Positions 1-7,146 of a DNA stretch of 64,000 nucleotides are shown piece by piece (positions within the stretch are counted from its first letter, which is position 1; the number at the start of each line of letters is the position of its first letter). The DNA lies in NCBI GenBank assembly GCA_020634515.1, contig JACKBL010000006.1:1-64000 (forward strand), read 5' to 3'. The notes under the pieces were generated by a model. It saw only the letters and a program-made list of their open reading frames with translations, was not told the origin of the DNA and made no database searches. The translations under genes were made by a program, and so were the position numbers. The DNA is from Ardenticatenales bacterium (GTDB lineage: Bacteria; Chloroflexota; Anaerolineae; Promineifilales; Promineifilaceae).

Positions 1-104
1 TCGTTTTAGAACATTTTCGCTATTTTTTAAGGTTTGCGGGTATCTTCTCCATAATTGGTGGTGGACAAAAAACTTACAAAACTCTATTGTAACGTCGGGA
101 AAAA

Positions 105-171
105 TCTTTGGTTTTCCGTAAATGGGGTTTGAATTTTGGTGCTTCAAACCCCATTTACGGAAAACCAAAGA
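105..171. repeat. perfect 29-bp inverted repeat (hairpin)
   Basis: Positions 105-133 and 143-171 are exact reverse complements, leaving a 9-nt loop. It lies in an AT-rich non-coding stretch (1-327) upstream of the hydroxylase genes. It has no U-run directly after the stem, so it is not a classical terminator on either strand. It may be a relic of a mobile element, a transcription boundary for a gene to the left of the window, or a regulator binding site. No other gene is visible in 1-327. Confidence 0.85.
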
Positions 172-248
172 GAACACATTTTCTGAATTATAACCCATTT
201 GCTCCAGGTAAGAGCTTCATTCCCGACTCTTTAACGATCTTATATTGC

Positions 249-277
249 TTGACAGGGGGTGAGGGTTGCAGAATAAT
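249..277 (+). promoter_or_regulatory. sigma-70-like promoter for the hydroxylase M/S genes
   Basis: TTGACA at 249-254 and AATAAT at 272-277 are separated by 17 nt. The predicted start is near 284, about 45 nt before the ATG at 328. A ribosome binding site AGGAG lies at 318-322. The match to consensus is direct; promoter activity is inferred. Confidence 0.6.
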
Positions 278-327
278 TACGCGACCTGGTTTTGTTCTCT
301 CCCGCCTGTGGATAGATAGGAGTTCCT

Positions 328-1206
328 ATGAAGCCTGCTCCGTTTGATTATGCCGCGCCGGATTCGTTGCCGGCATCTCTCTCCTTAATCGCCGCGTATG
401 GGGATGATGGGAAGCTGCTGGCGGGCGGGCAGAGCCTGGTCCCCGCCCTGAACTTTCGCCTGCTACAACCGTCCGTCCTCATTGACCTGAACCGCGTGAC
501 GGAACTGGCCGGCATCACGCGCACGGCGGCGGGCGGGCTGCGCCTGGGGGCGATGACGCGGCAGGCGCAGGTGGAGCGCAGCCCCCTGACGGCGCAGTTG
601 GCCCCGCTGCTGGCGGAGACGATGCCCCAGATCGCCCACCCACAAATCCGCAACCGGGGCACGATTGGCGGTAGCATGGTACACGCGGACCCGGCGGCGG
701 AGCTGCCCGTGGCGGCGGTGGCTCTGGACGCGGTGTTTGAGATTGCCGGCGAGGGGGGCGTGCGGCGCGTGCCGGCAAAATCCTTCTTCCAAAGCCTCTT
801 CACCGTAGACATCACCCCCGACGAAATCCTCACGGCGGTGGAATTCCCCCCCTGGCCCGCGCGCACCGGCGGCGCGTTCGTGGAAGTGGCGCGGCGGCGT
901 GGGGATTACGCCCTGGCCGGCGTGGCTGTGGTGGTGACGCTGGATGATGCCGGCAAATGCGCGCGCGCCCGCATCGTCTATCTGAACCTGGGGGATGGTC
1001 CCATTGACGCGGAGGGAGCGGCGGGTTTGCTACAAAACGAGTTGCTCACACTGGCGGCCATCGAGGCGGCGGCTGATTTTGGTGCCACGCAAGAGATTGC
1101 GCCTGCCGGCAACATCCACGCCACCCCCGACTTCCAACGCCACCTGGCCCGCGTCCTCACCCGCCGCGCCCTCACCACGGCGGCGGCCCGCGCCAAAGTA
1201 GGATAA
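328..1206 (+). CDS. FAD-binding medium subunit of a xanthine dehydrogenase/CoxM family hydroxylase
   Basis: This 292-residue protein matches the flavin subunit of three-part molybdenum hydroxylases. The N-terminal FAD domain shows AGGQSL at 32-37 and TIGGS at 112-116, followed by the usual HADPAAELP. The C-terminal third resembles the CO-dehydrogenase flavoprotein C domain. It passes electrons from the 2Fe-2S subunit to an acceptor through FAD. The 2Fe-2S subunit follows 17 nt downstream (1224), so the two form an operon. The Mo-binding large subunit is not adjacent but 16 kb further on (17684). Start chosen from AGGAG six nt upstream. The substrate cannot be told from sequence. Confidence 0.9.
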   Translation: MKPAPFDYAAPDSLPASLSLIAAYGDDGKLLAGGQSLVPALNFRLLQPSVLIDLNRVTELAGITRTAAGGLRLGAMTRQAQVERSPLTAQLAPLLAETMPQIAHPQIRNRGTIGGSMVHADPAAELPVAAVALDAVFEIAGEGGVRRVPAKSFFQSLFTVDITPDEILTAVEFPPWPARTGGAFVEVARRRGDYALAGVAVVVTLDDAGKCARARIVYLNLGDGPIDAEGAAGLLQNELLTLAAIEAAADFGATQEIAPAGNIHATPDFQRHLARVLTRRALTTAAARAKVG

Positions 1207-1223
1207 AAAAAGGCAGCAACGAT

Positions 1224-1697
1224 ATGCACACCATCAAACTCACCGTCAACGGCAAAACGTATGAGCGCGACGTGGAGCCGCGCCTGCTCTTGAGCGACTT
1301 CCTGCGCCACGAACTGGGGCTGACGGGGACGCACGTGGGCTGCGAACATGGCGTTTGCGGCGCGTGTACGATTTTGTTCGAGGGGGAGGCGGTGCGTTCC
1401 TGCCTGCTGCTGGCGGTGCAGGCGGATGGGCGCGAACTGCGCACGGTGGAGGGACTGGCGGATAGCGCGGACGATTTGCACCCCTTGCAGGCGGCGTTCT
1501 GGGAAGCGCACGGGCTGCAATGCGGTTTTTGCACGCCCGGCATTTTGATGACGTTGGTCCCCTTCCTGGCGCGCAACCCCGACCCCAGCGAAGCGGAAAT
1601 CCGCGAGGCGATTTCCGGCAATCTCTGCCGCTGCACCGGGTATCAGCATATTGTGGACGCCGTGAAACTGGCGGCGCGACGTCTGGCTACTCCCTGA
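1224..1697 (+). CDS. (2Fe-2S)-binding small subunit of the xanthine dehydrogenase/CoxS family
   Basis: The 157-residue protein carries all eight cluster cysteines of the family: C40, C45, C48 and C60 in the plant-type ferredoxin domain, and C100, C103, C135 and C137 in the helical [2Fe-2S] domain (GFCTPG, CRCTGY). It shuttles electrons between the molybdenum site and the flavin. Length and motif spacing are normal, so it looks functional. It is co-transcribed with the FAD subunit at 328. It ends 19 nt before the convergent toxin-like gene at 1716, with no clear terminator between them. Confidence 0.93.
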   Translation: MHTIKLTVNGKTYERDVEPRLLLSDFLRHELGLTGTHVGCEHGVCGACTILFEGEAVRSCLLLAVQADGRELRTVEGLADSADDLHPLQAAFWEAHGLQCGFCTPGILMTLVPFLARNPDPSEAEIREAISGNLCRCTGYQHIVDAVKLAARRLATP

Positions 1698-1715
1698 AAG
1701 GAGAGGTTCGCGGAT

Positions 1716-2063
1716 TCAAAGGGGAAGATATTCAACGCGATTGATCATCTCTTCCAACTCACTTGCTTTTGCTATCAATTCCAGGTCTTGTATACAGCGA
1801 CCGATGGTGATGCGTAATTGATGCGCGTAAACAACACCGGCAAAGGAGATTCCCTCGGTCTGGCGATATTTTGCTTCTACCAACAGATCTTCATCTTGAG
1901 TGAAAAGAACCCGTTGTAGTTCTGTGGCACGGTCAAGCAAGCGGACATCAGCAGCCATTCGATGACCATCTTCTTGAGCTGTTAGGACATCAATCTCACG
2001 TAGGCGTAAACCTGCGGTAATAGCTCGGTGTACATGAACATCCATATAGAGGGTAATCGTCAT
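1716..2063 (-). CDS. DUF5615-type PIN-like protein (putative toxin)
   Basis: A small 115-residue protein with an N-terminal YMDVHVHRAIT segment, corresponding to the acidic D-x-x motif of DUF5615 PIN-like proteins. It also has the family-typical LFTQDEDLL stretch in the middle, where acidic residues would bind metal. These proteins are thought to be nuclease toxins, usually encoded with a DUF433 partner. Here it overlaps the upstream DUF433 gene by 4 nt (2060-2063), which supports a toxin-antitoxin operon. Base composition is visibly more AT-rich than the neighbours, consistent with acquisition. Confidence 0.75.
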   Translation of the reverse strand: MTITLYMDVHVHRAITAGLRLREIDVLTAQEDGHRMAADVRLLDRATELQRVLFTQDEDLLVEAKYRQTEGISFAGVVYAHQLRITIGRCIQDLELIAKASELEEMINRVEYLPL

Positions 2064-2389
2064 TCAAGCAATCCCTCTTCACGCAATCGCCTGGCCAGTG
2101 GCGACGGACCCGTAGCCTGGCGCGATTGTTCCGCATAGCGCAGGCGACGTCCCATTTCAGCGTCGAATGTGTCTTTATGTTCCCAGTAGTAAGCCAAAGC
2201 CGAGTAAACCTGACTCATTGTCAGGTACGGATGCTGAAAATGAAGCTCTTCGGGACTCCAGCCATAGGCTATTTGCGCCATGACGAGTTCGATGACCTTC
2301 ATTGTCGTTCCCGCAACAAAGGCAACGCCTTCCTCATCAAGATGAATGTGCTTGTATGCAGTCGTCACAGCGTTAGCAGTGTTCATCAT
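2060..2389 (-). CDS. DUF433 domain protein (putative antitoxin)
   Basis: A 109-residue protein whose first 75 residues match DUF433: a start like HIHLDEEGVAFVAGT, then VIELVMAQIAYGWSPEEL and YLTMSQVYSALAYYW, which would form a winged-helix-like fold. It is the first gene of a two-gene unit with the DUF5615 protein and overlaps it by 4 nt. DUF433 proteins are the usual partners of DUF5615 and are predicted to bind DNA and neutralise the toxin. The C-terminal tail is charged and could contact the toxin. The assignment rests on family resemblance plus gene pairing. Confidence 0.75.
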   Translation of the reverse strand: MMNTANAVTTAYKHIHLDEEGVAFVAGTTMKVIELVMAQIAYGWSPEELHFQHPYLTMSQVYSALAYYWEHKDTFDAEMGRRLRYAEQSRQATGPSPLARRLREEGLLE

Positions 2390-2538
2390 ACGTTCCTTTT
2401 CACGTTTCCACGATTAATGCCGGCAATATCTTCCGGTTCACAGCCGCATCAAAAATAGCCCGCACGGGAATCTCAAAGCTGGCGATAGCCACGCCTCGTC
2501 ACATTACCCGTCTTCGCCCTGATCAACAGGGTGTACTG

Positions 2539-2659
2539 CTAGTGTGCCGTCAAGCATAAAACGATGGAAACGCGCCGTAGGACAAGACGCCGTCTTGTCC
2601 GGTCAATTCAGCGAATTGACCTACGGTCTACCATCAAAATACCCTTGACATGACACTAG
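2539..2659. repeat. 121-bp palindromic element, copy 1 (branched fold)
   Basis: The ends CTAGTGTGCCGTCAAG (2539-2554) and CTTGACATGACACTAG (2644-2659) are inverted repeats matching at 13 of 16 positions. Inside are nested arms, with GATGG and CCGTAGG facing CCTACGG and CCATC. Two apical 9-bp hairpins are GGACAAGAC/GTCTTGTCC and GGTCAATTC/GAATTGACC. A diverged second copy lies near 14178-14296. Both copies flank a toxin-antitoxin pair. It has no coding capacity and resembles a MITE or a REP-type structured repeat. The rest of the 2390-2824 gap shows nothing recognisable. Confidence 0.7.
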
Positions 2660-2824
2660 TGAACCGTCTAAAAACAACCCGCCATTTTGCAGGTTAGAAG
2701 GTCACTTCATTTGTAAAATCTCTTCTTCTGCCTTCAGCAACCTCATGACCATGCCCTCTTGCTCTTTTGCCGGCAGTTTATTGTCATTGTAGCAGGAACC
2801 AGGTCGGTCGTTCAAGTGATACCT

Positions 2825-4117
2825 ATGGATTCATTTGCCCTAAGCATGGCATTACGCAGCGGCGCGTTGCCCTTGTTGGATTATCTGGCGCAGGTGGAAG
2901 CGCGTTTTCAGGCGCGGGAGCCGTCCGTGCTGGCGTTTGTGCCCGGCACGGTGCGGTTTGATCGTTTGCGGCGGGAGGCGGAGGCGCTGCTGGCGCGCTA
3001 CCCGGACCCGCCCGCCCGCCCGCCGCTGTTTGGCCTGTTGGTGGGCGTGAAGGATATTTTTCATGTGGCCGGTTTCCGCACAAATGCCGGCAGCCAACTC
3101 CCTCCCGACCTCCTCCAGGGCGCGCAAGCGGAATCGGTGACGCGCCTAAAACAGGCGGGCGCGCTGGTGATGGGCAAGACCGTCACCACCGAGTTCGCTT
3201 ATTTCGCCCCCGGCCCCACACGCAACCCGCGCCATCCCGACCACACGCCTGGCGGCTCCAGCAGCGGCTCGGCGGCGGCGGTGGGCGCGGGGGTGTGCCC
3301 GCTGGCGTTGGGCACGCAGACAATAGGCTCCATCAGCCGTCCGGCGGCGTTCTGCGGCGTGGTGGGATACAAGCCCAGCTACGACCGCATCTCGCGCGCG
3401 GGCGTCATTCCCCTGTCGCCATCGCTGGACCACGTGGGCGTGTTTGCGCCGGACGTGGGCGGCGCGACGCTGGCGGCGGCCCAACTTTGCCCTGACTGGC
3501 AGGCTACGACGCCCACGCGCCAACCGGTTTTGGGCGTGCCGGCTGGTCCGTACTTATTACGGGCGGATGCGGCGGCGTTGGCGCAATTTGAGCGTGTGTG
3601 CGGCCATCTGGCGGATACTGGCTGGCAGGTGAAGCGCGTGGAGGCCATGCCCGACTTCGCCGAAATCGTCGCGCGCCACAACTTGCTCGTGGCCGCGGAC
3701 GCCGCCGCCGTCCATGCGGCATGGTTCGCGCAGTTTGCCGACCGCTACCACGCCAAAACAGCGGAACTGATCGGGCACGGGCAGGCTGTTTCCACGGAAG
3801 CGATAGCGGCGGCGCGCCAGGGACGGATGACGTTGCGCCACGGTTTGGTGGACCTGATGCGGTCCGCCGGGGTAGATTTGTGGCTTTCGCCATCGGCACC
3901 GGGGACGGCGCCGCGAGGGCTGGAGAGTACGGGCGACCCGGTGATGAATTTGCCCTGGACGCACGCGGGGCTGCCGACGGTGAGCGTGCCGTCCGGTTTT
4001 GCGGAGAATGGGCTGCCGTGGGGATTGCAGATTGCCGGCAACTGGTACACCGACGAATATCTCCTGGCCTGGGCGGAACCCATCGCCGCCGCCCTCGCCC
4101 AGATGGAGCGTAACTAA
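2825..4117 (+). CDS. amidase (amidase signature family)
   Basis: A hydrolase of C-N bonds in amides, about 430 residues. The amidase-signature catalytic set is visible: Lys76 in GVKDIFH, the cis-serine in PGGSSSGSAAAV (about 142-153), and the nucleophilic serine in TIGSISRPA (Ser169). It resembles GatA/allophanate-hydrolase-like amidases but no gatB or gatC is near, so a catabolic role is more likely. An ATG at 2759 would add 22 poorly conserved residues; the start at 2825 gives MDSFALSMALRSG. The ribosome binding site is weak for either start. It lies in the catabolic island and is followed 3 nt later by the DUF983 gene. Confidence 0.85.
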   Translation: MDSFALSMALRSGALPLLDYLAQVEARFQAREPSVLAFVPGTVRFDRLRREAEALLARYPDPPARPPLFGLLVGVKDIFHVAGFRTNAGSQLPPDLLQGAQAESVTRLKQAGALVMGKTVTTEFAYFAPGPTRNPRHPDHTPGGSSSGSAAAVGAGVCPLALGTQTIGSISRPAAFCGVVGYKPSYDRISRAGVIPLSPSLDHVGVFAPDVGGATLAAAQLCPDWQATTPTRQPVLGVPAGPYLLRADAAALAQFERVCGHLADTGWQVKRVEAMPDFAEIVARHNLLVAADAAAVHAAWFAQFADRYHAKTAELIGHGQAVSTEAIAAARQGRMTLRHGLVDLMRSAGVDLWLSPSAPGTAPRGLESTGDPVMNLPWTHAGLPTVSVPSGFAENGLPWGLQIAGNWYTDEYLLAWAEPIAAALAQMERN

Positions 4118-4120
4118 GCC

Positions 4121-4459
4121 ATGTCCCGATTACGCGCTATCTTGCTGCTGCGTTGTTCCCACTGCCTGCGTGGACGTGTGTTTGCCTCGTTGTGGCGCAT
4201 GAACACCCACTGCCCCGAATGCGGCATTCCGTTTGAGCGGGAGACGGGCTTTTTCCTCATGTCCATCTACTTCGCTTATGCGGTGGATGTGCTGGCAATC
4301 GGGCCTTTTATTGTCTGGTCCGTGGTGCATAAACTCCCGATATGGCTCATGTTGGGGGGGATGGCCGTAGGGCTTGTGCTGATTTCGCCTTTTACGCTGC
4401 GCTACACGCGCGTTCTCTGGCTGCATCTGGATGAATGGTTTGACCCGCGTCGCTCGTGA
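4121..4459 (+). CDS. DUF983 family small membrane protein with zinc ribbon
   Basis: A 112-residue protein with an N-terminal zinc ribbon (C12/C15 and C31/C34: RCSHC...CPEC) followed by two hydrophobic membrane segments (about 45-67 and 72-93). This is the layout of DUF983 proteins. Family function is unknown. It starts 3 nt after the amidase stop, so it is probably translated from the same message, but there is no functional clue beyond that. Confidence 0.75.
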   Translation: MSRLRAILLLRCSHCLRGRVFASLWRMNTHCPECGIPFERETGFFLMSIYFAYAVDVLAIGPFIVWSVVHKLPIWLMLGGMAVGLVLISPFTLRYTRVLWLHLDEWFDPRRS

Positions 4460-4580
4460 TGATGTAGGAATTACGTCCTGCCGGGAACCGGCGCGCTTTC
4501 GTCGTGTCCGGCAACGTGGTATACTGGCGTTGCCTTTTGGATCTGTTGACAGCCTCAGCGTGGAAATCGGGAGGAAGGTC

Positions 4581-5012
4581 ATGGCAGAAGAGCTGAAAAT
4601 CGTTTTTGCGGAAAATGCGGCATGGGGGGTGATTGGACCGGCGCTTAATGATTATAATGATCAGCAGGCGGGCGAGGATCACGCGCAGAGCGTCTGTTTC
4701 TTGCTGTATGATGCCGATGAGGAAATTGTCGGCGGGGTGATTGGGACAACCTACTGGCACTGGTTACATGTTAGCCTGATGTGGATCAAAGCGGAATACC
4801 GCGGTCTTGGTTACGGCAGCCGCCTCTTGCGGCTGGCGGAAGAAGAGGCCCTCCAGCGAGGCGCGCGGCAGGCTTATCTGGATACGTTTAGTTTTCAAGC
4901 GCCAGATTTTTATAAGAAGCATGGCTACCATGTGTTTGGCGTGCTGGAGGATTTTCCCACGGGTCATCAACGTTATTTCATGACGAAGTCGCTTCAGGAA
5001 CCTGCCGGGTGA
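4581..5012 (+). CDS. GNAT family N-acetyltransferase
   Basis: A 143-residue acetyl-CoA-dependent acyltransferase. Motif A is RGLGYG at 74-79, preceded by the beta strand LMWIKAEY. The typical C-terminal YKKHGYHVFG (111-120) is also present. The start at 4581 is chosen because GAGGAAGG lies just upstream and the fold begins there; the longer in-frame start at 4431 would overlap the DUF983 gene. Substrate unknown. A TGCCGGCA octamer lies downstream at about 5053. Confidence 0.85.
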   Translation: MAEELKIVFAENAAWGVIGPALNDYNDQQAGEDHAQSVCFLLYDADEEIVGGVIGTTYWHWLHVSLMWIKAEYRGLGYGSRLLRLAEEEALQRGARQAYLDTFSFQAPDFYKKHGYHVFGVLEDFPTGHQRYFMTKSLQEPAG

Positions 5013-5149
5013 TCGGCATTTTCCCATCCAAATCCTGAGTAACGGCCTGGCAAATGCCGGCAACAACCGCCGCGGCATCTGTCCAGGAAAAATTTTGTCG
5101 CGCTGCCCCGTGCTTCGCATACATTTTCACGAGAATTCGATGAGACTTT

Positions 5150-5455
5150 CATGTTATGATCGTGCCGTTTGCACGGAGCGGATAGCCCCACGCCTTGCGG
5201 GCAAGGGCTAGAGGTAATGAACCCGTGGGACGGATGATCCCCTAAAGGAGGTGGTGCCACCGGTACATAAAACTGTGGTGTATGGAAGAAGCCCGTTTCC
5301 CTTTTTCGTGTTTTCCATTTCCCAATTTGTACACAGAAATGGAGTGACCAGCCCAAACCGCCCCGTGTGGTTTACCGGCAAATCGGAGTTCCCCAAATGT
5401 AGCCAACAATCTCACCGCGGAATTGTTGGACAGACCCATGGAGATGAGTAGTAAT
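5150..5455 (+). other. long leader of the protease gene with RNA-like structure
   Basis: About 440 nt separate the acetyltransferase from the protease. Within it, about 5170-5265 holds several pairing segments: TAGCCC with GGGCTA, CCCACG with CGTGGG, and GGTGG with CCACC. It also holds an AAAGGAGG (5244-5251) with no start codon at proper distance. A TATGAT at 5155-5160 could be a -10 element, but no matching -35 is evident. The layout suggests a structured 5' leader. It does not match any riboswitch consensus I can recall, so the class is unknown. Confidence 0.3.
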
Positions 5456-6973
5456 ATGCGAATCAAAACTTATTTGCCCGTATTTGTTTTGCTGGCCCTG
5501 ATTGCGCTCGGTTTCGCCGCCGCGCCCTCCTATGCGGACAGCGCCCAATTTGAGAGCAGGACAGCACCACTGCTGCACACCGACAGCCCCACCGCCATTC
5601 CTGATCAATATATTGTCGTATTCAAGAAAGGGACGTCTGCCGTTAATGCGGCGGCCATCATCAATACGGTAGAAACGTTGGGTGGCCGCGTGGACCATGT
5701 ATGGGACGTGGCGATTCACGGTTTTGCCGCCTACCTGCCCGCGCGTGCATTAGATGCGGTGATGGCGGATGCGTCCGTTGACTACGTTGAAGCAGACCAG
5801 ATGATGTACATTGTGGACGTGCAGCCGAATCCCACCTGGGGATTGGACCGCATCGACCAGCGTAACCTGCCTCTGGACAACTCCTATACTTACAATTACA
5901 CCGGCGCCGGCGTCAAGGTGTACACCATTGACACCGGTATTCGCGTGACGCACAACGAGTTTGGCGGGCGCGTCGTTGGCGGCTACAACGCCACGGGCGA
6001 TAACAATGGCTACAATGACTGCAACGGCCACGGCACGCACGTTTCCGGCACGATTGGCGGCTCCACCTACGGCGTCGCCAAGGGCGTTACCTTCTACGCC
6101 GTGCGCGTACTGGGCTGCAACGGCTCCGGCCCCACGTCTGACGTTATCGACGGCGTGAACTGGGTGACCAGCCAGCACACGGGCAGCAACCCCGCCGTGG
6201 CGAACATGAGCCTGGGCGGCAGCGCGTCCAATTCCATGGACTCGGCTGTGAATAATTCCATCAACGACGGCGTTTTCTATGCGATTGCTGCCGGCAATTC
6301 CAACGCCAACGCCTGCAATTACTCCCCCGCCCGCGTGGCCGCCGCCATGACGGTTGGCGCGACCACCAGCAGCGACAACCGCGCCAGCTACTCCAACTAT
6401 GGCAACTGCCTGGACATCTTCGCGCCCGGCGACAACATCACCTCCGCCTGGTACACCAGCGACAACGCCACCAACACCATCAGCGGCACCTCCATGGCGA
6501 CGCCGCACGTCGCCGGCGTGGCTGCCCTGTGGTTGCAAGCGAATCCGTCCGACTCCCCTGCCGCTACCAGCGCGCAGATCATCTCCACCGCTACGGCCGG
6601 CGTCGTCGGCAACCCCGGTAGCGGCTCCCCCAACCTGTTGGTTTACTCCCTGCTGGAAGGCGGCGGCGGTGGTGGTGGATGCCAGGGTTCGCCCGACTTC
6701 ACCGGAACCCTCACCGGCACGGGCGACGTGGACTACGGCTGGTACTCCGCCGGCTCCGGTGCGCAGGAACTGTGCATGGAAGGAACCGGCCCCGACTTCG
6801 ACCTCTACCTGCTGAAGCGCGGCGCTTTCGGCGGCTGGAGCATGGTCGCCAGCTCCACCGGTCCGACCTCCAGTGAGGCTATCACCTACAGCGGCACCTC
6901 CGGTTACTACCTGTGGTACATCCGCTCCTACAATGGCTCCGGCTCCTGGCAACTCTGGGTGAGCTACCCGTAG
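5456..6973 (+). CDS. secreted subtilisin-like serine protease (S8, proteinase K type) with PPC domain
   Basis: A 505-residue extracellular protease. Residues 1-27 are a signal peptide, followed by an I9 inhibitor propeptide (about 50-118) and the S8 catalytic domain (about 128-415). The catalytic residues are Asp159 (TIDTG), His192 (GHGTHV) and Ser346 (GTSMATPH), with the oxyanion Asn281 (AAGNS). A glycine-rich linker leads to a C-terminal pre-peptidase domain (about 425-505). The start at 5456 is chosen because GGAG lies 10 nt upstream and the signal peptide begins there; upstream in-frame starts exist at 5423, 5441 and 5447. All catalytic residues are intact. It is preceded by a long leader and followed by a hairpin repeat and a strong terminator. 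Confidence 0.95.
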   Translation: MRIKTYLPVFVLLALIALGFAAAPSYADSAQFESRTAPLLHTDSPTAIPDQYIVVFKKGTSAVNAAAIINTVETLGGRVDHVWDVAIHGFAAYLPARALDAVMADASVDYVEADQMMYIVDVQPNPTWGLDRIDQRNLPLDNSYTYNYTGAGVKVYTIDTGIRVTHNEFGGRVVGGYNATGDNNGYNDCNGHGTHVSGTIGGSTYGVAKGVTFYAVRVLGCNGSGPTSDVIDGVNWVTSQHTGSNPAVANMSLGGSASNSMDSAVNNSINDGVFYAIAAGNSNANACNYSPARVAAAMTVGATTSSDNRASYSNYGNCLDIFAPGDNITSAWYTSDNATNTISGTSMATPHVAGVAALWLQANPSDSPAATSAQIISTATAGVVGNPGSGSPNLLVYSLLEGGGGGGGCQGSPDFTGTLTGTGDVDYGWYSAGSGAQELCMEGTGPDFDLYLLKRGAFGGWSMVASSTGPTSSEAITYSGTSGYYLWYIRSYNGSGSWQLWVSYP

Positions 6974-6983
6974 GTAGGCACTT

Positions 6984-7016
6984 AGATTGGTTCATTCTCC
7001 AAGAATGAACTAATTT
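6984..7016. repeat. intergenic hairpin repeat, AGATTGGTTCA family
   Basis: AGATTGGTTCATTCT at 6984-6998 pairs with 7002-7016 through a 3-nt loop (15 bp, two G-U). It is one of about six related hairpins in this window (9642, 50640, 51727, 58461, 62960). All lie between genes. Confidence 0.7.
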
Positions 7017-7027
7017 GGCTTTCATAG

Positions 7028-7064
7028 AGACCCCTGGCGACCTGTCGCCGGGGGTCTTTTTTTT
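7028..7064 (+). terminator. Rho-independent terminator of the protease gene
   Basis: A 13-bp GC-rich stem (7028-7040 with 7045-7057, one mismatch) has a 4-nt loop and is followed by a run of eight T. It is the clearest intrinsic terminator in the window and ends the protease transcript. Confidence 0.92.
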
Positions 7065-7146
7065 ACGCGGTGGGGTATAATTCGCTGTGTGTTGGTGCAT
7101 TCGCGCACCGGTGGAATGCAGTCAGTGTCGAATTGGAGCAGCTTGA

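Noticed and set aside
108..347. Open frame of 79 codons at the left end
   Set aside because: It runs through the 29-bp palindrome, has no ribosome binding site, and overlaps the hydroxylase start; no protein-like pattern.
5251..5451. 66-codon frame after AAAGGAGG in the protease leader
   Set aside because: The GTG overlaps the Shine-Dalgarno-like sequence instead of following it at normal distance, and the translation is not protein-like.
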